Below are positions 34,593-44,223 of a stretch of 57,215 nucleotides of DNA, piece after piece (position 1 is the stretch's first letter; each line of letters begins with the position of its first letter). The DNA comes from Bacteroidota bacterium (GTDB lineage Bacteria > Bacteroidota > Bacteroidia > Chitinophagales > Chitinophagaceae), in contig VBAT01000034.1 in assembly GCA_005884665.1 (NCBI GenBank), positions 210,519-267,733 on the forward strand. Direction: 5' to 3'. The position numbers and the translations under genes were made by a program. Under the pieces are notes generated by a model. The model worked only from the letters and a program-made list of their open reading frames with translations, did no database searches and was not told where the DNA came from.

Positions 34593-35330
34593 ATGAAACT
34601 TGACATACTTGCCATTGGCGTTCATCCCGACGACGTTGAGCTTGGTTGCTCCGGCACCCTGATCAATGAAATAAAGAGAGGAAAAAAAGTAGGTATTGTA
34701 GATCTGACACAGGGTGAACTCGGCACAAGAGGAAATATAGAAACCCGTTACCAGGAAGCAGCGAATGCAGCCAATATCATTGGTGTATCTGTAAGGGAAA
34801 ACCTTAGGATGAGAGATGGTTTTTTCCGCAATGACGAGGCTCATCAATTGCAAGTGATAGAAACGATCAGGAAGTACCAGCCTGAAATTGTAATTGGCAA
34901 CATCCTGAGCGATCGCCACCCGGATCATGGCCGCGCCGGGCAACTTATCAATAACGCCTGTTTCTTGTCCGGTCTGGTTAAAATTGAAACAAAGGATAAA
35001 ACCGGCAACAAACAGGAAAAATGGCGCCCGAAATATTATCTCCAGTATCTGCAGGACTGGTACCATGAACCCGACCTGCTGATCGATATCAGCGATGTAT
35101 TTGAGCAGCGGATGAAAGCAATTGAAGCTTATTCCAGCCAATTCCATACATCCGATTCTGGCAGTGAAGGTCTCCAGACTTATATATCCACTCCCGATTT
35201 CCTGGACAGCGTTATCGCGAGAGCCAGGATGCTAGGCAAAAGGATTGGTGTTAAATATGCAGAAGGATTTATCACAGAAAAAAAGATTGGGATCAAAAAC
35301 CTGGATTCTCTTGTGCTTGTGGAAACCTGA
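34593..35330 (+). CDS. bshB1: Bacillithiol biosynthesis deacetylase BshB1
   Basis: 245 residues. AIGVHPDDVELGCSGTL (His11, Asp13-Asp14) and SDRHPDHGRAG are the zinc and catalytic motifs of the PIG-L deacetylase family, and the Bshb1-like layout with YYLQYLQDWYHEPDLLIDIS is complete. It deacetylates GlcNAc-malate to GlcN-malate in bacillithiol synthesis. The other bacillithiol synthesis genes (bshA, bshC) are not in the window, but a bacillithiol transferase is encoded at 50071. Confidence 0.92.
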   Translation: MKLDILAIGVHPDDVELGCSGTLINEIKRGKKVGIVDLTQGELGTRGNIETRYQEAANAANIIGVSVRENLRMRDGFFRNDEAHQLQVIETIRKYQPEIVIGNILSDRHPDHGRAGQLINNACFLSGLVKIETKDKTGNKQEKWRPKYYLQYLQDWYHEPDLLIDISDVFEQRMKAIEAYSSQFHTSDSGSEGLQTYISTPDFLDSVIARARMLGKRIGVKYAEGFITEKKIGIKNLDSLVLVET

Positions 35331-35398
35331 GTGGACAAAATTTTCTCCTGATTTCCAATAATTAACAAGAGGAATGAGCGTTTATAGTAGGGTTAGGT

Positions 35399-35406
35399 TA
35401 CCTTTG
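35399..35406 (+). promoter_or_regulatory. -7 promoter element TACCTTTG for the desaturase
   Basis: Exact TAnnTTTG match 26 bases before the ATG at 35432, giving a leader of about 19 bases. Confidence 0.65.
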
Positions 35407-35431
35407 CAAAATAACCCGTTAAAGTGTCAAA

Positions 35432-36499
35432 ATGAACATTCCGAAATTTTCCCAGGTATCTCACTCCTTTCATGCCGAATTGAAGAAAAGGATCAGTGAT
35501 TATTTTAAAGAAGTAGGCAAATCCACAACAGGCAATTACAGCCTGTTTATTAAAGCCATCATACTGGTCGTTGGTTTCCTGTTTATTTACATCCACCTGG
35601 TGTTTTTTACGCCAACAGCTGTTTGGGCTATCCTGGAATCAGTGGTCCTGGGCGGGCTGACAGCAGCGATTGGGTTCAACGTAATGCATGATGGTGCCCA
35701 TGGTAGTTTCAGCCGTTATACCTGGTTGAACAACCTGGCAGCCTTATCAGTGAATTTTTTAGGCGCCAACAATTTCATGTGGAAGACCAAGCACAATGTC
35801 ATTCATCATGCTTACACAAATATTGACGGTATAGACGACGATATAGATGCCAAACCCTTTCTCCGACTTTGTGAATCCCAGAAATACTATAAAATGCATC
35901 GCTACCAGCATCTTTATTTCTGGCTTACTTACTGCCTGCTTTACCTCTGGTGGGTTTTTGTCACGGACTATAAGAAATACTTCACAGGCAGAGTCGGGAA
36001 CGTTCCTATTAGAAAAATGAAGCCGGTGGATCATATTTCGTTCTGGTCCTTTAAATTGCTACACCTCGCGCTGTTTATCTTTTTGCCCATTTATACAGTA
36101 GGTTTTGAGGCCTGGCTTGTAGGTTTTTTAGTCTCCAGCCTGTTTGCAGGTTTCGTATTGAGCATTGTTTTCCAGCTTGCACATACAGTTGAACACACTC
36201 ACTTCCCTCATGCCAATGAAGAAACCGGCAAAATGGAAGATGAGTGGGCGATACACCAGATCAAAACCACCGCCAACTTTGCCACAAAGAACAAAGTAGT
36301 CAGCTGGCTGGTCGGTGGTCTTAATTTCCAGGTAGAACATCATCTGTTTCCCAAGATTTCCCATATACATTACCCTGCTATTAGCAAGATCATCAAAAAA
36401 GCTTGCGAAGAATACGGCATCCGTTACATCGAGTATCGCCGATTGCATACCGCTGTTTTCTCTCATGTAGCCTACCTCAGACAGTTGGGAAAGAGATAG
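35432..36499 (+). CDS. Membrane fatty acid desaturase
   Basis: 355 residues with several membrane segments. Three histidine boxes: HDGAH (86-90), HNVIHH (121-126) and QVEHH (300-304), the last with the Gln typical of front-end-like desaturases. The di-iron enzyme introduces double bonds into acyl chains, for membrane fluidity. The length is normal. The substrate position cannot be judged. A good -7 element precedes it. Confidence 0.93.
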   Translation: MNIPKFSQVSHSFHAELKKRISDYFKEVGKSTTGNYSLFIKAIILVVGFLFIYIHLVFFTPTAVWAILESVVLGGLTAAIGFNVMHDGAHGSFSRYTWLNNLAALSVNFLGANNFMWKTKHNVIHHAYTNIDGIDDDIDAKPFLRLCESQKYYKMHRYQHLYFWLTYCLLYLWWVFVTDYKKYFTGRVGNVPIRKMKPVDHISFWSFKLLHLALFIFLPIYTVGFEAWLVGFLVSSLFAGFVLSIVFQLAHTVEHTHFPHANEETGKMEDEWAIHQIKTTANFATKNKVVSWLVGGLNFQVEHHLFPKISHIHYPAISKIIKKACEEYGIRYIEYRRLHTAVFSHVAYLRQLGKR

Positions 36500-36623
36500 C
36501 TAAAAAGAGTTGAGAGCTTGCCCGGCCGCAGCTACGCGAAGGCGCAGTAGCCAGGTTAGAAGTCAGCGGCTTAACTAGTTAACCAATTAACTGGTCGACT
36601 AATCAACTAATTAACCAATCAAC

Positions 36624-36631
36624 TATTTTTG
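36624..36631 (+). promoter_or_regulatory. -7 promoter element TATTTTTG for aguB
   Basis: Exact TAnnTTTG match, with transcription expected near 36638, 13 bases before the ATG at 36651. It sits at the end of a run of TTAAC-type short repeats. Confidence 0.65.
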
Positions 36632-36650
36632 CATTTCAATTTTAAAGAGC

Positions 36651-37529
36651 ATGGCCAAAGTAAAAGTTGGTTTGGTTCAGATGAGCTGTTCGGGTAACAA
36701 GAAAGAAAATCTCGACAAAGCGATCGCTAAAGTAAAGGAAGCGGCTGCCAAAGGCGCGCAAATTGTTTGCCTGCAGGAGCTATTTACCTCCCTTTATTTC
36801 TGTGATGTGGAGGACTATGACAATTTTAAATTGGCCGAACCTGTTCCGGGCCCTTCTTCTGAAGCTCTGGCCAAAATAGCCAAAGAGCTGGGCGTGGTCA
36901 TTATCGCTTCATTATTTGAAAAGAGAACGGAAGGAATATATCATAATACAACCGCTGTAATCGATGCTGACGGATCTTATTTGGGCAAATACCGAAAGAT
37001 GCATATCCCGGATGATCCTTCCTATTATGAAAAATTCTATTTCACACCGGGTGACCTGGGATATAAAGTATTTAAGACAAAATTCGCCGCGATCGGTGTA
37101 CTGATTTGCTGGGACCAGTGGTATCCCGAAGCGGCCAGGATCACTTCACTGATGGGTGCAGAGATCCTGTTCTATCCTACGGCTATCGGTTGGCATCACG
37201 CCCAGGACGACGAAACTAACAGCGAACAATACAATGCCTGGCAAACCATTCAACGCAGTCATGCCGTTGCCAACGGTGTGCATGTGGTAAGCGTAAACCG
37301 CGTTGGCCTGGAGCAAAACGGCACGATGAAATTCTGGGGCGGTTCATTCGTATCCAACCCGTTTGGCAATTTATTATTCAAAGCATCGCATGACATGGAA
37401 GAAGTAGCTGTTGTGGAAGTGGATACCTCTAAAACCGACAGTTACCGTACACACTGGCCATTTTTGCGCGACAGGCGGATCGATTCCTATCAGCCAATCA
37501 CAAAGAGATTTATTGACGAAGAAGTTTAA
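36651..37529 (+). CDS. aguB: N-carbamoylputrescine amidase
   Basis: 292 residues of the carbon-nitrogen hydrolase family. The catalytic triad is Glu43, Lys116 and Cys153 (LICWDQWYPE). PSYYEKFYFTPGD and the AIGWHHAQDDETNSEQYNAWQTIQRSHAVANG block are characteristic of N-carbamoylputrescine amidase. It hydrolyses N-carbamoylputrescine to putrescine, CO2 and ammonia. The next gene is agmatine deiminase, 120 bases on and in the same direction, so the two complete agmatine to putrescine. Confidence 0.93.
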   Translation: MAKVKVGLVQMSCSGNKKENLDKAIAKVKEAAAKGAQIVCLQELFTSLYFCDVEDYDNFKLAEPVPGPSSEALAKIAKELGVVIIASLFEKRTEGIYHNTTAVIDADGSYLGKYRKMHIPDDPSYYEKFYFTPGDLGYKVFKTKFAAIGVLICWDQWYPEAARITSLMGAEILFYPTAIGWHHAQDDETNSEQYNAWQTIQRSHAVANGVHVVSVNRVGLEQNGTMKFWGGSFVSNPFGNLLFKASHDMEEVAVVEVDTSKTDSYRTHWPFLRDRRIDSYQPITKRFIDEEV

Positions 37530-37649
37530 ATGACAAATAAGCACGAATATTAAAAGACGAAATGCGAAATAATCGAATTGGAAAAGGATTGATTGACGTT
37601 TAGGTAACATTCGGATTTCGAACTTAGTAAGATTCGGTTTTTTTCAAAA

Positions 37650-38699
37650 ATGAATCATCCAACTCCCAAAACTCTTGGCTATCATTTTCCCGCTGAATTT
37701 GATCCGCATGTGGCTACCTGGCTGAGCTGGCCGCACAAAGAAGCAAGTTGGCCAGGTAAGATTCAAACGATCTATCCTTATTATTCAAAGTTTATCAAAG
37801 AGCTGGCAAAAAATGAGCTGGTTCGTATCAACGTGACCGACGAAGCGATGAAATCTTTCGCCATGGTTTGCCTGGAAAAAGAAAATGTTCCGCTTGATAG
37901 GGTCGAATTCTTTTTTCATCCCACCAACGACGCCTGGTGCAGGGACCATGGTCCGGCATTCTTGATAAATCCCGGGGCAAAAGAACCAAAGGTGATCGTG
38001 GACTGGGACTATAATGCCTGGGGCAATAAATATCCGCCCTTTGACCTGGATGATGTTATTCCTACTCTGATCGGCCGGCATTTCAATTTACCAGTTTTCC
38101 ATCCGGGGATTGTAATGGAGGGAGGGTCTGTTGAATTCAATGGCGCAGGCACATTAATGACTTCGACAGCCTGCCTGTTGAATCCCAATCGCAACCCGCA
38201 GCTAAATCAACAACAGATCGAAGAATATCTTTTCAATTATTATGGAGTTGAACAGATCCTTTGGGTTGATGAAGGAATTGTGGGCGACGATACAGACGGG
38301 CATATCGACGATACAGTCAGGTTTGTTAACGAAGACACCGTACTAACCGTCATTGAAGAAAATAAAAGCGATGAGAACTATTCATTGCTTCAGCATAACC
38401 TGGAACAATTGAAACAAATGCGGCTGTTAAACGGCAGGCAATTAAACATTGTTGAGCTTCCAATGCCCGATGAACTGGTATGGGAAGACCAGCGATTGCC
38501 TGCATCCTATGCCAATTTCTATATCGCCAACAAATCGGTGATCGTTCCCACCTACAGGTGTGCAAAAGACGATAAAGCGCTGCAGGTAATACAGACATGT
38601 TTCCCCGGCCGGGAGATAATTGGCATTGATTCCACGGAGATCATATGGGGATTGGGTAGCTTTCATTGCCTGAGTCAGCAGGAGCCGGCAATACCCTGA
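37650..38699 (+). CDS. aguA: Agmatine deiminase
   Basis: 349 residues of the agmatine deiminase/peptidylarginine deiminase fold. WCRDHGPAF, EGGSVEFNGAGTLMTS and DDTDGHIDDTVRF are the guanidine-binding blocks, and the catalytic Cys340 sits in GSFHCLSQQ. It converts agmatine to N-carbamoylputrescine and ammonia, supplying the upstream amidase. The motif GSFHC differs slightly from the more common GGIHC. Confidence 0.93.
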   Translation: MNHPTPKTLGYHFPAEFDPHVATWLSWPHKEASWPGKIQTIYPYYSKFIKELAKNELVRINVTDEAMKSFAMVCLEKENVPLDRVEFFFHPTNDAWCRDHGPAFLINPGAKEPKVIVDWDYNAWGNKYPPFDLDDVIPTLIGRHFNLPVFHPGIVMEGGSVEFNGAGTLMTSTACLLNPNRNPQLNQQQIEEYLFNYYGVEQILWVDEGIVGDDTDGHIDDTVRFVNEDTVLTVIEENKSDENYSLLQHNLEQLKQMRLLNGRQLNIVELPMPDELVWEDQRLPASYANFYIANKSVIVPTYRCAKDDKALQVIQTCFPGREIIGIDSTEIIWGLGSFHCLSQQEPAIP

Positions 38700-38837
38700 G
38701 ATTCGAACGCGATAAATATTTCCGGGCCACCGGCCCTGAAGAGTCCCGCCCAGCCTGCATTCCAGCCTTCTAACAATTATCTTCTATTTTCCGATTTTGC
38801 CATGTAACTTGCATTCCGTTTTTTCAATTTTTTTAAA

Positions 38838-39893
38838 ATGTTCGATCTTTCAAATTACGATCCTGATAGTGTTAGTAATCCCAATAATAATATATTCGGG
38901 CTTCCCACCACAGAAGAAGATGCGCATCTGGTAATTGTGCCCATTCCGTGGGAAGTCACGGTCAGTTATGGCTCGGGGACTGCCCGGGCGCCTGAGGCCA
39001 TTTGCAAAGCAAGTTTACAGATAGATATTTATGACCCCGACACACCGCAGGCATGGAAGCAGGGATTTTATATGCGCCCAACCGACAGGAAGATATTGAT
39101 GAAAAGTGATTATCTCCGTAAAGAAGCTGAATTGTATATTGATTACATTTCAAGAGGAGAAGATGTTTCGGCCAACCAGTTCATGTCTAAAACGCTGAAA
39201 GATGTCAATAGCGGGAGCAATTATCTCAATAGTTGGGTGTATGATCAGACAAGTGCCCTGCTTGGCAAAAACAAACTGGTAGGTTTGCTTGGCGGCGATC
39301 ATAGTATCCCTCTCGGTTTTTACAGGGCAATTGCGGAAAAGCATGGCGACTTCGGCATATTGCAGATTGATGCTCATTGCGACCTACGTGAAGCCTATGC
39401 AGGTTTTATTTATTCGCATGCCAGCATCATGCGCAATGCATTACAAGAAGTGCCCCAGATAAAGAAATTGGTACAGGTAGGCCCTCGTGATTTTAGCCAA
39501 AATGAAAACGACTATATTCAAAAAAGTAATGGCAGGGTCGTGACCTACTTTGACAGGATTATAAAAAACCGCCAGTTTGAAGGCGATACATGGAAGCACA
39601 TTGTTGGCGAAATAGTCGACGAGTTACCAGAGAAAGTTTACATCAGCTTTGATATCGACGGGTTGGATCGAAAACTTTGTCCGCATACCGGCACCCCGGT
39701 ACCCGGCGGCTTTGAAGTGGAAGAAGTGTATTATCTTTTCCGGAGAATATTGGAAAGCGGAAGGAAATTTATCGGCTTTGATCTTTGTGAGGTAGGCATT
39801 AGCGACACAGACTGGAACTCCAACGTGGGTGCCAGGGTTCTTTTTAAATTATGCAATCTATTAGTGGCAAGCAGCTTGCCGCAGCCTGCCTGA
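38838..39893 (+). CDS. Arginase/agmatinase-family ureohydrolase
   Basis: 351 residues. Manganese sites: GGDHSIPLGFY, then LQIDAHCDLREAY, and FDIDGLDRKLCPHTGTPVPGG, where the usual Asp-Pro is replaced by LDRKLCP. The length and context suggest an agmatinase-type or arginase-like activity, giving urea plus putrescine or ornithine. Following aguB and aguA, it would give a second route from agmatine to putrescine. The substrate cannot be decided from sequence. Confidence 0.88.
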   Translation: MFDLSNYDPDSVSNPNNNIFGLPTTEEDAHLVIVPIPWEVTVSYGSGTARAPEAICKASLQIDIYDPDTPQAWKQGFYMRPTDRKILMKSDYLRKEAELYIDYISRGEDVSANQFMSKTLKDVNSGSNYLNSWVYDQTSALLGKNKLVGLLGGDHSIPLGFYRAIAEKHGDFGILQIDAHCDLREAYAGFIYSHASIMRNALQEVPQIKKLVQVGPRDFSQNENDYIQKSNGRVVTYFDRIIKNRQFEGDTWKHIVGEIVDELPEKVYISFDIDGLDRKLCPHTGTPVPGGFEVEEVYYLFRRILESGRKFIGFDLCEVGISDTDWNSNVGARVLFKLCNLLVASSLPQPA

Positions 39894-39924
39894 TCCTGTT
39901 CACGCCTTTCACGAAAAACACTTT

Positions 39925-40467
39925 ATGCCCCGGTTTGTAATACTGCTTAAGAATGAAAAGCTGAGAACTTATACGCTTATAAGTTGGTTGATCATTGCGT
40001 TGACCGTGATCTGCTTCATTTACGCAGGCATTTCGGGAAAATCAAGGATAACAAACCTTCCATTTTTCGCAGCTGGTTTGCTGATCGTGATATTCTGCGC
40101 CCGGTTCCTTAGCAAAAGAGAAGATTTTGAAAGCGACAGCATCAGCCTTGCTTTTTCAATAGCTATCATCGCCTGGATATTTCTCCAGTTCTATTGGATA
40201 GCTGCGCTCACATTTGTCCTTTTCCTGTTCCAGGACATCAGCCGCCGCAAACTCACAGTCCTGGTATATGATGACAGGATTGTCTATCCTTCATTTCCCA
40301 AACGGACAATTGAATGGAAAGAACTGAATAACGCCATCTTAAAAGACGGAATACTTACCATTGATCTTAAAAACAATAAACTGTTTCAAAACGAAGTTTT
40401 ATCTCCAACGAGTGAAATGGAGTTTAACGAATTCTGCGAAGTACGCCTGAAAGGTTTAATAAAATAA
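39925..40467 (+). CDS. Small membrane protein of unknown function
   Basis: 180 residues. Four hydrophobic segments in the first 110 residues, then a soluble beta-rich end with YDDRIVYPSFPKRTIEWKELNN that resembles a PH-like domain of YdbT/PH_2 type. It is 31 bases after the ureohydrolase gene, so it may be co-transcribed. The function is unknown. Confidence 0.72.
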   Translation: MPRFVILLKNEKLRTYTLISWLIIALTVICFIYAGISGKSRITNLPFFAAGLLIVIFCARFLSKREDFESDSISLAFSIAIIAWIFLQFYWIAALTFVLFLFQDISRRKLTVLVYDDRIVYPSFPKRTIEWKELNNAILKDGILTIDLKNNKLFQNEVLSPTSEMEFNEFCEVRLKGLIK

Positions 40468-40487
40468 TCACGAACTTTGAGATCTAT

Positions 40488-40584
40488 GTCACATAGGTCA
40501 TGAAAGTCATACGGGTCATACTAGACCTACTTAGGTGACTGATATGATTGATGTGATTGATATGATTTATTTGACCTATGTGAC
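40488..40584. repeat. Inverted repeat GTCACATAGGTCA / TGACCTATGTGAC
   Basis: The 13 bp perfect arms lie at 40488-40500 and 40572-40584 around a 71-base loop. The loop carries repeated TGATTGATAT and similar short motifs. It lies directly upstream of the radical SAM gene. Confidence 0.65.
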
Positions 40585-40599
40585 CTATTGGACTTATAT

Positions 40600-41895
40600 A
40601 TGACTTCTGTAACTCCGTATATTCTTTTTTCCGACGGCAAAGGAAATATTTTCGAGGATACCACGCTGTTTGCCACTGGCAGAAGCGGCTGGGAAGCTTT
40701 ACCTGTGCCTGCAGATGAATGGATAGAATTGCCGGACGGAGGTTCCCTCTATGAATTGCCGGGAAGAAGAGGAATAGGAATCGATGTTAAGACCGGGGAA
40801 ATGAGATTATGTGAAAAAGGCTGGGCCGTAGCTGCATTTATACCGCCTGCCCATACCGGCTTTTACCTGGCAGCTTATGAAACACAGCCCAATGCTCCCA
40901 CCCTTCCGTTGTTTTGCTATACAGCGGTTGGATGGCAGGCTGAAAGATTTTATATCCCCGCAACCAGGATCGAACCAGACATCCGCCAGGATTGTGCTGG
41001 GTATGACCAGGGCAAGGTGGAAACAGGTGTAAAGCGGATCATGCAAGCTTACCCGCACAATCGCCTGGTCAACCATTTAGCAAATAATTGCGCTTTAACT
41101 TATCATTGTCCCGCAGCCAGGAATTATTTTTTAGGAAGATGGGAATGCCCGGTACCTGCATCGCCTGCCTGCAATGCCAATTGCGTAGGTTGCATTTCGC
41201 TTCAACCCGATGAAGAACCGATCGTCTCTACGCAAGACAGGCTGACATTTAAACCTACATCTGAAGAAATCGTGGAATACACCGTGCCCCATCTTGAGGA
41301 AGCACCCTACCCGATCATCAGTTTCGGACAAGGGTGTGAAGGTGAACCGCTCCTGATGTGGGAAACCATCCGTGATGCGATCATAGAGATCAGAAAACAT
41401 ACTTCGAAAGGAAGCATCAATATCAATACCAACGCATCCAACCCGAAAGCGGTCAGGAAACTTTGTGAGGCGGGACTCGATTCCATCCGGGTCAGCACCA
41501 ATTCTGCACGGCGGGAAGTCTATATGCCTTATTACCGCCCAAACAATTATGATTTTGATGATATCGTCGAAAGCGTCAGGGTTGTAAACTCATTCGGCGG
41601 GTGGACTTCGATCAATTATTTTGTTTTTCCAGGAATGACCGACAGTATTGCCGAGTATGAAGCTTTAAGAAAGTTAATAAGTGAAACCGGGCTGAAGATG
41701 ATCCAGTGGAGAAATTTTAATATTGATCCGGACTGGTATCTTGGAAAGATCGGTGTTACCGATACCGGTGAATGTATGGGAGTAAAGCAACTGATGGAAA
41801 GCCTGAAGGAAGAATTTCCCAACCTGAAATATGGTTATTTCAATCCACCTATTGAAAGGATCAAAGGCCGGTTCGAAATGGATTTTGCGCATTAG
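40600..41895 (+). CDS. Radical SAM protein
   Basis: 431 residues. The 4Fe-4S motif CNANCVGC (Cys191, Cys195, Cys198; CxxxCxxC) lies unusually far from the N-terminus, behind a domain of about 185 residues that I do not recognise. Then comes the TIM-barrel with ISFGQGCEGEPLL, ININTNASNPKAVRKLCEAGLDSIRVS and an end ERIKGRFEMDFAH. The N-terminal domain may bind a substrate or partner. The start ATG 40600 is preferred over an upstream TTG at 40588. The reaction is unknown. Confidence 0.88.
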   Translation: MTSVTPYILFSDGKGNIFEDTTLFATGRSGWEALPVPADEWIELPDGGSLYELPGRRGIGIDVKTGEMRLCEKGWAVAAFIPPAHTGFYLAAYETQPNAPTLPLFCYTAVGWQAERFYIPATRIEPDIRQDCAGYDQGKVETGVKRIMQAYPHNRLVNHLANNCALTYHCPAARNYFLGRWECPVPASPACNANCVGCISLQPDEEPIVSTQDRLTFKPTSEEIVEYTVPHLEEAPYPIISFGQGCEGEPLLMWETIRDAIIEIRKHTSKGSININTNASNPKAVRKLCEAGLDSIRVSTNSARREVYMPYYRPNNYDFDDIVESVRVVNSFGGWTSINYFVFPGMTDSIAEYEALRKLISETGLKMIQWRNFNIDPDWYLGKIGVTDTGECMGVKQLMESLKEEFPNLKYGYFNPPIERIKGRFEMDFAH

Positions 41896-41976
41896 AGCTT
41901 ATCAAATGGATCAATAAGCAGCCCATTAAATTTTACAGTTCAACCCCTGCACGTTCTTATCTTCGTCGCAGCTTTC

Positions 41977-42882
41977 ATGTCAACTTCAAAAAAGGATATC
42001 TACACAGGAATCGGATTAGCTGTACTTGCCGCCTTTATATGGTCTGGCAATTTTATCATTGCAAAAGGAGTTAACCAGCAAATTTCACCTGTAAGCCTGG
42101 CATTTTACCGCTGGCTGCTCGCTTCAATCATCCTGTTGCCATTTGTCATAAAAAAAATCAAACCGGAATGGCCCGTCATAAAACGATCGTGGTTTTATTT
42201 GTTTTGGGTCTCATTGACCGGAGTTGCGCTGTTTAACACGTTTGTTTATATCGGCGCTCATTATACCACGGCCATCAACCTGGCTTTGATCGGTACTACT
42301 TCATCTCCCGTCATGTCTATTATCCTGGCCCGCATCTTCCTGAAAGAATCCATTGGTTGGATGAAATGGCTGGGTCTGCTGTTTTGTATTACCGGGGTTT
42401 TATTCCTGTTATCAGGAGGTAATTTCCGAAGCCTGCTGAACCATCACTATTCTGCGGGTGATCTGTGGGTGCTGGCAGCCGCTTTTTGCTTCGCCGTTTA
42501 CAACACACTGGTAAAGAAAAAGCCTGCTTCCATTTCCTCAACCAATTTCCTGTTTGTTGTATTTGCATTTGGGACTATAATGCTATTACCTTTTTATCTA
42601 TGGGATCTTAGCCATAATGCCCCGGTGACCTGGAGCAGGAATCTTGTTATCGCGATCATTTATCTCGGGTTGGGCGCTTCGGTTATTTGTTTTCTCATTT
42701 GGAATATTGCCATCGGTAAACTGGGAGCAGGGAGAACGGCATTGTTTGGAAATCTTATCCCGATATTCGGAAGCGTTGAAGCTGTATTTTACCTGCACGA
42801 AGAATTTAGCTGGGTTCATATTGCGAGTATGATCATCGTATTTGCAGGGATCGTGCTGGCGAATCTTCGTTTAATACGATAG
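41977..42882 (+). CDS. EamA/DMT family transporter
   Basis: 301 residues with ten predicted membrane segments in two EamA repeats (residues about 11-146 and 160-298). FIWSGNFIIAKGVNQQISPVSLAFYRW is the first EamA signature, repeated in the second half as AVYNTLVKKKP. An inner-membrane drug/metabolite exporter; the substrate is unknown. It stands alone. Confidence 0.92.
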   Translation: MSTSKKDIYTGIGLAVLAAFIWSGNFIIAKGVNQQISPVSLAFYRWLLASIILLPFVIKKIKPEWPVIKRSWFYLFWVSLTGVALFNTFVYIGAHYTTAINLALIGTTSSPVMSIILARIFLKESIGWMKWLGLLFCITGVLFLLSGGNFRSLLNHHYSAGDLWVLAAAFCFAVYNTLVKKKPASISSTNFLFVVFAFGTIMLLPFYLWDLSHNAPVTWSRNLVIAIIYLGLGASVICFLIWNIAIGKLGAGRTALFGNLIPIFGSVEAVFYLHEEFSWVHIASMIIVFAGIVLANLRLIR

Positions 42883-43010
42883 CATAATGAAGAGCGGAGA
42901 AAGAGAGCGGAGTGCGGTCATCTCAAACAGGTATAACGTTTTAAACCTTCAAACGTATTAAACCGTTAAAACCTCTCTCTTGCTCATTTCAAACATAATC
43001 ATTTTTGTAC

Positions 43011-44192
43011 ATGACAAATCGGCCTAACCACATTTTACCATTGATCGTTTTATCGCAGTTCGCGGGCACATCGCTTTGGTTTGTTGGCAATGCAGTGCTT
43101 CCTGAACTAAGACAATCACTTCACCTGAGCCAGTATGCAGTTAGCCATGTAACATCTGCTGTCATGCTCGGTTTTATTGCTGGAACATTGAGCTTTGCAT
43201 TCCTTTCTCTTGCCGACAGGTATTCACCCGTTAAATTATTTTTCCTCAGTTCACTATTGGGCGCCCTCTGTAATTCTTCGGTGGCCTGGTTTGCAAAAGA
43301 CGCCAGCTCTCTTTTTGCACTGCGTTTCCTCACCGGCTTTTTTCTTGCAGGCATTTACCCCGTAGGAATGAAGATTGCTGCCGACTGGTATGAAAAAGGA
43401 TTGGGCAAAGCGCTGGGTTTTTTATTGGGCGCTCTTGTATTAGGAACTGCATTTCCTCATTTGTTAAAAAATAGGGACTTCGAATTACCCTGGAAATCGG
43501 TTCTTTATTGTACATCATTATTTGCTCTTTGCGGAGGACTATTGATGCTATTTTTTGTCGGCGATGGACCTTATAGAAAAAGATCGGGAGGTTTTCAATG
43601 GAATGCTATTCCGCAAATATTCAGTTCGAAAAAATGGAGGCAGGCTGCCTTTGGCTACTTCGGCCATATGTGGGAACTCTATACATTCTGGGGATTTGTG
43701 CCACTGATCATTGAACTTTACAGCAAACAGCATAATCTTTCAATTAATATCCCGCTATTGAGTTTCCTGGTAATCAGTTGCGGCCTGCTGACTTGTATTG
43801 CTGGCGGTTATTTGTCTCAAAAATGGGGAAGCGCAAAGGTGGCTTCACTGGCTTTATTCATTTCAGGCTTGTGCTGCTGGATTTCTCCTTTGCTATTTCA
43901 ATTACCTGTTTTCGTTTTCATCGGTTTGCTATTTATCTGGGGATTGACCGTTTGTCCCGACTCACCCCAGTTTTCAACGCTAGTGGCGCAACATGCTCCT
44001 GAACATTTAAGAGGCACCGCGTTGACTATTTATAACTCCATCGGGTTTTCAATATCTGTACTGAGTTTAATTGTAATTGATCATGTATTTCATTCAACAG
44101 GGTTTTTTGGCGGTCGAAACAGTTTCCTGTGGCTCGGGTTTGGGGCGATTGCCGGTTTGCCTTCAATGATAAACTTAATAAAGGGAAAATAG
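43011..44192 (+). CDS. MFS transporter
   Basis: About 393 residues with 12 predicted membrane segments. ADRYSPVKLFFLSS is the loop 2-3 motif, a conserved charged RFLTGFFLAGIYPVGMKIAADWYEKGLGKALG segment marks the first half, and LRGTALTIYNSIGFSISV the second. The substrate is unknown. ATG 43011 is chosen rather than a TTG at 43005. It is followed by a strong palindrome. Confidence 0.9.
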   Translation: MTNRPNHILPLIVLSQFAGTSLWFVGNAVLPELRQSLHLSQYAVSHVTSAVMLGFIAGTLSFAFLSLADRYSPVKLFFLSSLLGALCNSSVAWFAKDASSLFALRFLTGFFLAGIYPVGMKIAADWYEKGLGKALGFLLGALVLGTAFPHLLKNRDFELPWKSVLYCTSLFALCGGLLMLFFVGDGPYRKRSGGFQWNAIPQIFSSKKWRQAAFGYFGHMWELYTFWGFVPLIIELYSKQHNLSINIPLLSFLVISCGLLTCIAGGYLSQKWGSAKVASLALFISGLCCWISPLLFQLPVFVFIGLLFIWGLTVCPDSPQFSTLVAQHAPEHLRGTALTIYNSIGFSISVLSLIVIDHVFHSTGFFGGRNSFLWLGFGAIAGLPSMINLIKGK

Positions 44193-44223
44193 CTTTATTG
44201 GATAATTTCGGAGGAAAATAAAT

